From contig SNVD02006121.1 in NCBI GenBank assembly GCA_013180625.2, positions 182,576 to 246,575 on the forward strand: DNA of 64,000 bases, written 5' to 3'. Of the stretch, positions 31,086 to 41,572 are shown piece after piece (position 1 is the first letter of the stretch; each line of letters starts with the position of its first letter). This DNA is from Boswellia sacra. Its lineage: Eukaryota; Streptophyta; Magnoliopsida; Sapindales; Burseraceae. Below the pieces are notes generated by a model. It was not told the origin of the DNA, ran no database searches, and saw only the letters and a list, made by a program, of their open reading frames with translations. The position numbers and the translations under genes were made by a program.

Positions 31086-31140
31086 AAGCCCTTAGGGGCT
31101 GAAGTGATGGCAGCACAATTTGAAAGACAAAGTGGAGAAT

Positions 31141-31689
31141 TGTTAAGGGTATCTCTTAAATTGGTGTAACTAACTCAATACTGAAGTTGGTTAATTCAGT
31201 TAATGGCCATAAACAAATTAACAGTCAAGAGGCAAGTTGTTAGTTTGTTATATATCCTGCAATGTAATCGGTTATAAAAAGGCTCTCTATTACTTGTAAC
31301 TCTAATACTTGATATATAAAGGAATTAGAGAGAGTAAGAGGGGAATTAAGAAAACTTGTTTTTTAGATTCTTCTATTGAGAGAAAAGAGTTTAGAAAGGT
31401 TGGGAGAAATAAAAGAAGAAAACTGTAAAGAGCTGGGTTCAAAGAGCTTGAACAGAGAACTTTGTCTATGCATTGTAGCCTTGTAAACTCTTTGTTAATT
31501 AGTGGATTTGAGCTACCCTCCCATGGATGTAGATCATATTGATTGAACCACATTAATTTGCTGGTGTTCTTTTCTGTTTTCAATTTGTTTCTTGTTCGCT
31601 TACTAACTGTTCATTGAAAGTCTATATTGCACTTGATGTTTGTTCTTGTTGATTCTTACTTAACAGGTTTCTTGATACTTAATATAACA
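31141..31689 (+). repeat. 3' LTR of copia A
   Basis: 549 bp, TGTTAAGGG...TTAATATAACA, preceded by the purine-rich AAGTGGAGAAT. TATA box TATAAAAA at 31273-31280. Confidence 0.85.
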
Positions 31690-33190
31690 TATTAACTATG
31701 TACTTCCTTAAAACCAACACGTGAAAAACATTGTGATGTCCTAAACAACTTGGTAGTAAAGCAACCTGATGTGCCGTGCTACCAATCCTTTCCAAAATCT
31801 CGAAAGGTTCGATAAATCTTGCATTGAGCTTTCCTTTCTTCCCAAATCTAAAACTTCCTTTCCATGGAAATACCTTTAAGAAAATAGAATCTCCAACCTC
31901 AAACTGTAACTCCTTTCTTCGAAAATTTGTATAACTTTTCTGTCTACTTTGAGCGACTTGATCTTATTCGAGGTGATTTGGACAAGTTTTGGTTCTAACA
32001 ATTTTTGCTCTCCAACTTCATCGCAACAAATGGGTGGCCTACACTTCTTTCCATATAAAGCTTCATAAGAAGCCATCCCAATACTTAGTGAAAAATACTA
32101 TTATAAGCAAACTCAATCAATATTAAATGATCTGCTCAACTGCCACCCAAATCCATAATATATGCCCATCTCATATCCTCAAGACTTTGAATGATCCTTT
32201 CTGACTAGCCATCAGTTTGAGGGCGAAATTTAGTACTAAAGCTCAACTTTTTACTTAACTCCTTATGCCAAATAGCCCAAAACTTAGATGTAAAATATGA
32301 ATCCCTGTCTAAGACAATTGAGACTAGAACGCCGTATAATATAATAATTTCACATACGAATCGTCTAGCTAGTTGCACCAAATTGTTTGTAGTCTTTATC
32401 ACCAAGAAAAGATTTGACTTAGTTAATCGATCCATAATAATCCACATGGAATCATAACCTCTTTTGGATCGTGGTAACCCACTTATAAAGCCCTACTCAA
32501 GTGTTCCTATTTTCATTTTGGAATAAAAAGAGGTTGAAGGGTTCCACCAGGCCTTTGGTGCTCAATCTTTACTTGTTGACAAATCAAACACTTAGAAACA
32601 TATTCTATATCTTGTTCTTCTTATTCTTATTCTTCCACTAAAGTTTACCCTTCAGATCATACTACATCTTAGTGCTACCCGAATGCATACTATAAGTTGA
32701 ATCATGAGCCTCTAACAATATTTTCCTATTCAGTTCATCCACAGCTAGAACATATAATCTTTGCCCAAACTATAATGCATTGTTGTCATCCAATTTAAAT
32801 TCTAGTCTCTCGGCCTTCTTTACTTCTTTAGAAATTTTCATGAATTGTGAATCTTTTCCTTGTGCTAGTTTGACCATAAAAATAAAAGTAGGTTGCACTT
32901 TTAGACTCGCCAACAAATAAGCTTGCCTACATATCACAATCACCATGCTAAACCGCTTAAGATCTTCCAAAATACAAGTCTAGGTGGTAATCAAATGTGC
33001 CATGTTTCTAGATGACTTCCTACTAAGAGCATTTGCCATTACATTTGCCTTATCTGGATGGTAATGGATCGTGCAATCATAATCTTTTACCAACTCCAAC
33101 TATTGCCTTTGCCTCAAGTTCAACTCTTTTTGGTGAATAGGTACTTTAAACTCTTATGATTCATGTAAATCTCACAAGTTTTTTTCATAA
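31690..33190 (-). pseudogene. Gypsy pol fragment (RNase H end and integrase), chromovirus-like
   Basis: Read on the minus strand: a degenerate RNase H tail (near 33180-33000, ending in a YHPGKAN..-type segment before the integrase), an N-terminal integrase stretch, the core WIIMDRLTKSNLFLVI (32447) to STKFRPQTDG (32205), then MASYEALYGKKCRPPI with CDEVGE (32076-32020) and a C-terminal region reading LVLRKYIVN near 31700. The YEALYG and VLRKY signatures are those of Tekay/Del-type elements. Multiple stops. Upstream it joins LTR-like DNA near 33195, and it is cut at 31690 next to copia A. Confidence 0.75.
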
Positions 33191-33199
33191 AGATAATTG

Positions 33200-34035
33200 T
33201 CCACATCATAACCTAAATCCAGTTAGAGCCATAACATATCATAGCATGTAATAACATAGTAGGTGCAATGAACAGTAAGCCAAAATTCTATTTTATTTCA
33301 ACAAATTGTATGAAAAACTTATAAATCATAAAATCCTTAAATTATTAATAATTCTAAATATAAAACTTTCAAATAAAAATTTTATTTTCTTAAACAAATT
33401 TGTCGCTTAGAAAACATTTAAAAACAAGATAATTAATTGTTTTGTAAAACATTTTGGAGAAAGATTAAATTTTTGTAAATCTTAATCGAAAGATTAAAGT
33501 TTTGTTATTCTTAATCCTTTTTTAAAAGAGTTAAATAGTTAAATGAAACAAATACTAGAAATAGCTTATTTTTATTAACTATTTAAGGTAAAGAAAACTG
33601 AAAATATACTTTGTTGATTAGTACTCTTCTTTCCTTCAATGTTCAATCACCAACAACCCTTCAATCCACCACAAAACAATCAGTTCATCATCATATAACT
33701 CTAACGTAAATTAACACAACAAGGTTTTCTTGACTTACCGAAACTCTCGTTAGCCACAACACTATCAAATACAACCCTAGGGCTCAATTCATTTGATGTT
33801 AAATACCTAAGGCGAGTGACTGATTATATTTATAACTTTTATCTACGATAACAAATTATCCCTTAAATATGAACTTTTTGACTTAATAGGACAACATCCT
33901 ATTAATCCTTCCTAAACTATTCTATTTCAATGACTTGATTTAGGCTTAGAATTTGAATCCTTGTTATTTCCTAATTATTAACATAATCAAGTTTGATAAT
34001 TACCAAGATTATACCACATAATTATTTAACAAACA
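33200..34035 (-). repeat. Second copy of the gypsy LTR-like repeat, internally deleted
   Basis: Aligns with 18050-18078, 19373-19745 and 20735-21190. About 1 kb present at 19745-20735 is absent here, the join lying at TTGATTA, which occurs at both ends of the missing part. No coding content. Confidence 0.6.
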
Positions 34036-34170
34036 TGTATATTGAAAATAGGAATAGTATAAAATGAATAGTTTAGCTTTAATATTGTGCACAATAATAG
34101 AATGAACTAGATGACCTTGTCATAGGGGTTAAATGTGATAATTTTAATTGAATGGTCCTCTGATCGGGGC

Positions 34171-34778
34171 TAGACGTGGAACCAATCCCCATGGGGATGG
34201 AGCCCCGCAATTCCCCAACCCGTTTGGGCCGGGGATGGGGAGCTAAAAATGGGAAATGGGGTGGGGATGGGGACAAAAATTTTACCCGAAATTAAATGGG
34301 GATGGGGATGGGGATTATGCTCAAAGCCCAGCCCGGCCCGCTCCCCGAAATTAAAATAAAATAATATATATATATTTTTAGTAATCTAATACTTAAACCC
34401 TTGTTATCTTTCCTATTATAAAACTTAATGTCTCACCTACTTTAATATAACTCAAGCCCAACCTAGCCCACCTTTGTTTGCCTAAAGATTTATTTTAAAG
34501 ATGTTGATTGTCTAAAGATTTATTAATATTTATTTGTAGGTATGTTGCTTAAGGTTTATAGTTGTAATTTAAAATATGTTTTATTTCAAAATAAAAATTT
34601 TTAACAAGTAAATGGGGTTGGGGATGGGGATGGGGATGCATTTTGGCTTTGGAGATTCCCCATCCCCATCCCCGCTTTAAAAAATTAGGGATTAATAGGG
34701 GATGGGGATTGATATTTTAATTGGGGATGGGGATGGGGATGGCATCCCCACCCCCAACCCGGCCCGATTCCACCTCTA
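34171..34778. mobile_element. hAT-type MITE, G/C-run rich, 608 bp
   Basis: Flanked by an exact 8-bp target duplication ATCGGGGC (34163-34170 and 34779-34786), as in hAT elements. Terminal inverted repeats TAGACGTGGAA / TAGAGGTGGAA. The interior has GGGGATGGGGATGGGG runs near both ends (34198-34325, 34615-34770) in opposite orientation, which could form a long stem. No reading frame. A non-autonomous element. Confidence 0.8.
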
Positions 34779-34786
34779 ATCGGGGC

Positions 34787-36656
34787 TAAGGTGATAATTT
34801 AAATTGAAATACCTTTTCATTGAGGTCATAGGTGATGCTACATAACAAGAGCACTTTTTCTTATTGTATTAGTAACTATTGTTGATTGTTTTTTAATTGT
34901 TTTTACGAATGCTTCAATGAATTGTTATCTAATAAGAAAATGTTTCTAATTGCATAAATATATTGTTACAAATTTTTTTAAGTTAATAATTGTTTCTTAT
35001 TTATTAAAGAACTATATTGCATATTATGTTTTGGTTTTACTTAAAAAGAGTTAACGGCGTACGCCTCATCTCTAAAATCTTGCAGACTAGGTTCAAGCAT
35101 TGATAATTAGTTAGATTGATAGCTGGAAGCTTTGTTATTTCATTTTATTTCAAAATTTCCTTTTATCCTAATGGAGATTTGGGACATTGAACAACTAGTT
35201 TAGATTTGCTTAGAAGCTTCTCTCATATGTTTTACTTCAATAACTTTTAATTTATGCAACCTTTTTTGTGTCTTTGGGTAAATTTCTTATTAAACATTTA
35301 TATTTGGAGTTTAAGAGTAGTAATGATTTTGATTTGGATTATTTTGCCCCATCCTGGTATAGATCGAGTTAGGGGTGTTACACTTGGATGATAGTTGAGA
35401 AACATAACAAAGAAATTAGTTTAAAAAAGAGAGAAGATGAAGTTTAAGGATTTCACTCTTAGAGAATGGTTTACATGTTATATAGTAGGTGTTTGTGACT
35501 AAATTTGGATGACCTAAATTTGAAACAAATAAGGAAAAAAATAAGAAAATATACTGAATATTGCGGCTGCATCAGTGTCCTCACAAAACCAAAAGAACTG
35601 CTATCGTCAATGGTGCCGACAGGGTATGTCGGCATGTCTATTATGTTGCTTAAGTTAGTTATCGAAAATGAGTGTTTGAACAACAATTTAACTAGTTCAG
35701 CTAAGCTAGACTTACTTATCTTCAGCTTTCCCCTTGTATGTTTATATAGTTGTTGAGCTAGAACATGGCCAGCAAGTGGATATTAACTGCCAAAAAAGTC
35801 GTGTTTTTGTGCAACTATCAATAAAATAAGGAAAATAAGATTTATGTGACTATTGTAGGTGTTTCCTATGTTTGCCATGCAAGTTAGTGGGATTAATTTG
35901 TAATTTTGTGGAATTTGAGTAATGGCTCATGGCTTGTTTGCTAAGTGGCGTCGGTTATGTGCAATTTGCGTGCACACGTCGGTGTGTCTTTAAATTGGTC
36001 GCTAATGAGTTGAGTTTCCTATACTGGGTTGGAAACTCATAGAACTTACCTTGTTTGACTTATTATGCCTTTTGAGTTCTTTGATTTGGATTGGGTTTTG
36101 GGCCTGTTAATTTTATCATCAACAACAAGGTAACTAATAAATGAGCTTAGCAGTCTAAGAAAGTTTGTGGAAAATAGGAAGCTTGGTAACAAAGAGATTC
36201 TTTCCAAATTTTGAAATGCTTAAAATATAAGAAAACATAAACAAAAAATTAAAAAAGAAAATAAGAAAATTATCTAGAAATATGCCTTGATGCCATGAAG
36301 GTTGAAGGTAGGAGTTGCTAACCAGAAGAGGGGGGATCCATATTCACACTTTGGAGGGGCCAAGCTAAAAAAAAAAAATTAAAAAAAATAAGAGAGATCA
36401 TTGATAATGCAATTAATATAAAACTTAGGACTTTTTTATGGTTTTGCAGGGGTCATGCCACCCCTGGCCACCCTTGGCCACTATATAAATTTGCCCCTAA
36501 ATCAATATTTGAGATGTCATGTAAATATAATTTTGGTGTCATGAAAACTTATTTATATAATAGAAAGATAATTTAGGAATCAACAACGATTTAGAGAGAA
36601 AAAAATTTAGGTATGTAAATTTTTTTCATAGAGTGAATAGAACAACCTATAAGACA
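34787..36656. other. AT-rich DNA without recognised genes
   Basis: No credible coding region. GAGTTAGGGGTGTTACA at about 35366-35382 looks like a gypsy LTR end, so decayed LTR DNA may precede it. Poly-A runs near 36368-36388. Nothing else identified. Confidence 0.45.
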
Positions 36657-37342
36657 ATGAAATGGGTCAAAAGAATGATACCGAGTAATTAAGCAATGAA
36701 AGCCCAATCCAGTCTAGTGTCTATCATAAATGGTCATGCCTAAAATAAATAAGAATCTTCTTCAAATAAAAAGGATTAATGATTGAAAGAGAAATAAATG
36801 GATTCAAAGATTGTTGATGAATGGTTTCTGGACGGCCAAAAAGCGGACTGAAGAATAGTGGAATGTAGGGTCCATACCTAAGAGCAAAGAAAACGGTCAA
36901 GAGTATCGGTGGTGGTGTCAGCAAGAACCCTCTAACGCTCAAGTCAGCTTACGGCACACTAGAATTTTCTAAGAGAATTTCTTACAGAGAGAAGCTCTCA
37001 AAAGCAAAAGAAATTTAGGGAGAGAAAGTTTAGAAAAATGTGCATATCTTGACTGAAAATTCAGATGGTTTATATAGGTATCAGAAGGATTCATTGCAGG
37101 ACCCAAAAAAGGGCCCAGATAATGGGCTTTAGTAAGGGGCTTACTTTATTAGATTTAATTAAGGCCCGATTTTATATGGCCATAACATTGAAATGGGTCA
37201 AAAGAATTATACAGAGCAATTAAGCAATGAAAGCCCAACCCAATCTAGTGTCTATCATAAAAGGTCATGCCTAAAATAAATAAGAACCTTACTGAAATAA
37301 AAAGGATAAATGATTGAAAGAGAAATAACTGGATTCAAAGAT
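36657..37342. repeat. Direct duplication of ~150 bp, 530 bp apart
   Basis: 36657-36806 and 37188-37342 share long blocks (GAAATGGGTCAAAAGAAT, AATTAAGCAATGAAAGCCCA, TCTAGTGTCTATCATAAA, GATTGAAAGAGAAATAA). The stretch between them has no gene. It is either a tandem duplication or the ends of a short, decayed LTR element. Confidence 0.6.
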
Positions 37343-37355
37343 AAAACACGAGCAG

Positions 37356-38621
37356 TGTTATGCAAAATCCGCAAGTGAACAGAATCGCAATAAGTAATAT
37401 AATGATGAATGAGTATCCTTCCCACGAGGATTGGTTTTTAACTACTAAACTTAATCTAATTCTGATTTTATTTCAATAATAATATTTTAATGGCAAATTT
37501 AAAAGAATTAACTAATTAAATAACTGGATAAAAATTTAACTCTAATAACTAATGTTTAAATTAAATTGAGAAGAATCCAATGAATTAAAATCTAGGGTAT
37601 CAGGTTTCACCTAAGTTATCCACTCTATTATTTCAATCCAAATTAATTAATATTTATCATCTTGTTGACAACCAATTTCTTTCAAGTATTTGTTATTCTT
37701 TCTCAAGTAATAACAATGTGTAATTATAGGGAGAATCACATCTCTGTCTCATCTAACAACCTATAATTATCCATTAAGCATAAGAAATCATACACAGTTG
37801 CATAACTCACAATCATATCTCTATCTCAAGTAAATTCATGGCAAATTATTCAAGGCCTAATATAAATCAACTTCTCAGTCTAATTTATATCTCAATTCAT
37901 ACGATAGTTGGCTAGACAATCACAAGCATTAGGCATATGAATAATTCACTCAACAAGGATTGAATAAATATCGATATATTGAATTGAAATATTTAAAGTA
38001 TCAAACTTGGCTACATCCTAACCCTAGAAAAAGAAATTTAGTTCATAATATAAAGAGAAAAAACACAAAATCGAATTGAAATCATTGAGTACAAAGAAGG
38101 AAGAAAGAACTAGAAATTATGAAGATTCCTCGAAGATTCAATCTTGATTTGCGCCTCCAAGAGTTGTAATCCGCTTTCTTGGCCTTGAAAGCACCTCTAA
38201 TGACTTCTATCTTACCTTAAAAAGACCTAAAATACGTCTATTTATACTTTTACAGAGAAGGAACCTGAATCCTAACTGAAATAGGACTTCTGAATTTTTC
38301 TAGATACGAACTCGCACAGGAGCACAGCTAGAATTGCACAGGAGCTTCACATCTCTGACTTTTTGATATGTTTTGCTGGACCTTGCATCGTGGCACCGCC
38401 TATCTTGTGTTGGAGCGCTACTTCTTTAATTCTGAAATGTTGAAATTTTCTTCTTTGAGCCCTTTAACTCCTATTTATGTTGTGCTTTATTACAAATCAA
38501 ATTTAATTCCAACAATCTACAATTAACTTAATTAGCACATTATTTCCCTCTTAATTTACTTAAAAGCTAATCAAAAATTAAATTTAAGGTTATTGAATTA
38601 GTGAATAAAATTCAACTAACA
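37356..38621 (-). repeat. 3' LTR of Athila-like element B
   Basis: 1266 bp; minus-strand ends TGTTAGTTGAATTTT and GCGGATTTTGCATAACA. It matches 54973-55149 over the part that remains there. A purine-rich tract GTTTGAGTTTGAGGGTATTT precedes it (38622-38641). The 5 bases beyond the 3' end are AGCAG. Confidence 0.85.
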
Positions 38622-39807
38622 AATACCCTCAAACTCAAACTTTTGCTAGTCCTCGAGCAAAACAAGAAAAATAAAAGAAAATAAACATAGTTGAATCAAA
38701 AGTTATTCATTCAAATTTTAGCTTATGCTTAACACTATAATTGGCCTCAAAATTTGCATCATATAACTCAAAAGAAATTTCAAACTTACAAATTATCTAG
38801 GATTCTTACTAAAAATCGGTCAAGTCCATTTCCAATTCCTCAACTGTGTATGTGCTAAGTCATTCTCAAATCATTGATTGTAATTCAAATGAGATTATGC
38901 AACAAAATGAATCAACCAATTTTTTTTTTCTGTATGAAAAATGAGACTCCGTAAGCTTGCTAGTCATGCTACTATTCACTAATGTAGACAAGCTCAACAT
39001 CAAGGATCAAATAGGATTTTTCAAAGCTTGTGAAATATGGCTAGGGTAATGAGGGTATAGAAAGAGTCAAAATTTTAAGTTCAATTTACTCATGAGTGCA
39101 ATCCTTTTGTCTTAAGCTAGCACAACAGCAGAGGGATTATAGCACAGGAGCGTAATATCTCTATCATGACTCCCCCAAACTTGACTCTTGAGCTAGAATT
39201 TTACCTGAAAACGCTTACAACCCAACATAAATGCATAAAGAGAATCAAAAATATAAAAACACACTCAAAAATAAAGAAAACAAATAAACAACTAAGGAAA
39301 AAGATAAGATCAAAATATAGCTTGGGTTGCCTCCTAAGGAGTGCTTTGTTTTATGTCATCAGCCGAACGTTATTCTTCCTTTCAAACTTCATCAAACAAC
39401 GTGGTGTCGTTCTTGAATTCCACTTCACGACTCATGTAAGGCTTCAACCTTTGCCTATTGACCTTGAATGTACTTTTACCTGGTTGTCCAATTTCCACTA
39501 CACCATAAGGAAAAACCTTGACTACTGCAAAACGACTGACCATCATTATTTAAGTTTCCCTAGAAACAATCATAATCGAGAATTGTACAAAAGTACATGT
39601 TGACCAGGCGAAAAGGTTTTTCTAAGAAACTGCTTGTCATGTAATGCTTTGGTCCTCTCTTTGTAGATCTTTGCATTCTTATAGGCCTTATTACGGAATT
39701 CTTCCATCTCATTTAATTGCAACAATCGTTTATCACCACCTTTTTGCAAGTCCATGTTCAATTGCTTCATTGCCTAAGAAGCTCTATGCTCTAATTCGAT
39801 CGGTAAA
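38622..39807 (-). pseudogene. Element B integrase C-terminus and 3' UTR
   Basis: Minus-strand block 39770-39570 reads [34 protein letters not shown] in outline, then [11 protein letters not shown], the C-terminal integrase region. It continues in other frames to about 39360 (GQRLKPYMS-type end). The rest to 38642 is a non-coding 3' UTR with the CGAGGACTAGCAAAAGTTTGAG stretch next to the purine tract. Integrase continues across the CACTA insertion at 47801. Confidence 0.75.
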
Positions 39808-40220
39808 CACTACAAGAATTTTTCATATATTTGTCACATTGTATTTTTTTTATTTGGCATTTTTTTAAAAGTGATAAATATAACATTAATATAAAAGTCA
39901 AACCTACATTTTGTTTATATTTGTCACTCATTGTTTTGACTATATTATATATTTCTCACATTTTTAGGTAGTGCCAAATATGTAGACAAGTATATACAGT
40001 ATATAATATATAGTATATCATATATTTGAAAATTTATAGAATGTATGGATTCTTATGTAATTTATAGGGATAATATTGATAAGTCTTAATAGATGGGGAT
40101 TTTCTGGAAATTTAATAAACTATATAATGAAAATGAATAACCCTAGCCGTCTCTCATACAAACCTTCCTTTACTCTACTTACCCTCTGTAGAAATCCTTT
40201 GCAGTGATTTTGCTTTTCAG

Positions 40221-40652
40221 ATGACCAACCCCTCAAAGCTCCCTTCCATCGCCACCCCCAAGACGACGGCGACGGCGCACGACGGCGGTGCAAGGCAAAT
40301 GACGAAATCTAAGATCCCAGCTCTGCCGCCCCCGCCGCGGTTGCTTTACGGGCAGAGGTCCTCTGCCCTCGATGAGTACCGGGATGAGGCGTGGCAGCAG
40401 CGAAAGGGAAATTACCAAACGGCCCGCCACCGCCACTAGCGCAGCAAGAGCATGAGCGGAACGAATGACGACTTGGAGGAGCTGAGAGGGTCGATTGATT
40501 TGGGTTTCGGGTTCGAACCCGACTCTCCCGAGATGATGACGAGAGACGGTGAAGATCCTGGTGACGATCCGGAGACGGTGAAGACTAGATTAAAGCAATG
40601 GGTGCAGTTGGTGGCTTGTTCTGTAAGAAAATTGTCAGGAGAATCAAATTAA
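40221..40652 (+). pseudogene. Captured DUF1685-family gene fragment in CACTA
   Basis: A GC-rich patch unlike its surroundings. The first block from ATG 40221 ends PPPPRLLYGQRSSALDEYRDEAWQQRKGN and a TAG at 40437. The second block, 40452-40652, reads DDLEELRGSIDLGFGF and DDPETVKTRLKQWVQLVACSVRK. These are the signature segments of plant DUF1685 proteins (function unknown). The stop between them and the loss of the middle of the domain show it is a decayed partial copy. Capture by the CACTA element is inferred from position. Confidence 0.65.
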
Positions 40653-41424
40653 TTTGTTTTCTTGCTTTGATAAAATTTTTGCTATGTACAAAAAGGCATG
40701 ATTATATCAATTTTATGTATTTTTATTAGCATTGTCTATCCGTTAAAAGAGAAAAAAAATTAAAAATTGAGTGTTACGATTGATCGAGATTTGATTACAT
40801 GTTAATTGAATGAATATAGTGGTACGACTGAATGAATATAGTTTTTCATGTGATTGTTTTAAATGGATTACGGCTAATATTTCCCTGTCTTTATACTACC
40901 TTTGCTATTGCAGGAATAGCAAAGATACACAACTTCAAGCAACAGTACAGGCAATAGCAATAGCAATAGCAAGTTTCTGTTGACATACCATTCAAATCCG
41001 AACAGAAGGAATTCCAGATGCTCGAACATATCTATTGACGTTAAAGGAAATAAGGATCAGGTATAGTTTCTTCTTTTTCTTCTTCTGGCTGGTTGGCTTC
41101 CCTGTTTCAGCTGTGCCTAGTGTTGAAATTGAAGCTTTCTGCTCATATGTGTCTTTATTGTTACCATCCGTTATTACTTGTACAATGTTGACAATGATCA
41201 TTTAATTCCTTTGCATGCTTGCCTGCAAAGATTCCTATTCTGTCAGTTATTTTTCGATTATTCTTCTTGAAGCAATATTAGGTTTAATTACATGGGTTCT
41301 GCTTTAGATGAATCATCAATGAGCTGATTACTTATGCATCTATTGTCAATTCTGAGTAGTTCTTAATTGAAATTTTAAGCCATTCATGTATAAATATATT
41401 TTGTGTTTTTCTTTCTTTGGTTCA

Positions 41425-41572
41425 GGAGAGGCCTCACTGATGAGTTTGGTGCAGAGGCTATGATGATGGATGCCTTGGAGAAAGATGAAAATGAAATTAA
41501 AAAGCCTCTTATGAGGAATGATAAGAAAGGAATGGCTCTTCTTATGGCCGAGTTTGATAAGATTAATAAGAA
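41425..41572 (+). pseudogene. Captured exon of unidentified conserved gene
   Basis: Open for about 48 codons (LTDEFGAEAMMMDALEKD ... RNDKKGMALLMAEFDKINKK), preceded by a TTCAG acceptor and ended by a GTAAGA donor. The acidic/basic helical composition looks like a real protein segment, but I do not recognise the family. Splice signals at both ends argue for a genomic exon captured with introns. Confidence 0.5.

Larger units (their letters stand above)
21193..31689 (+). mobile_element. Decayed Ty1/copia retrotransposon A, interrupted by copia B
   Basis: A partial 5' LTR (21193-21572) and a full 3' LTR (31141-31689) flank copia gag, protease, integrase, RT and RNase H remnants in copia order. 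The reading frame is broken by dozens of stops and shifts. Copia element B sits inside its integrase with a 5-bp target duplication GGACT (23346-23350, 28957-28961). About 190 bases are missing from the start of the 5' LTR. Confidence 0.9.
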
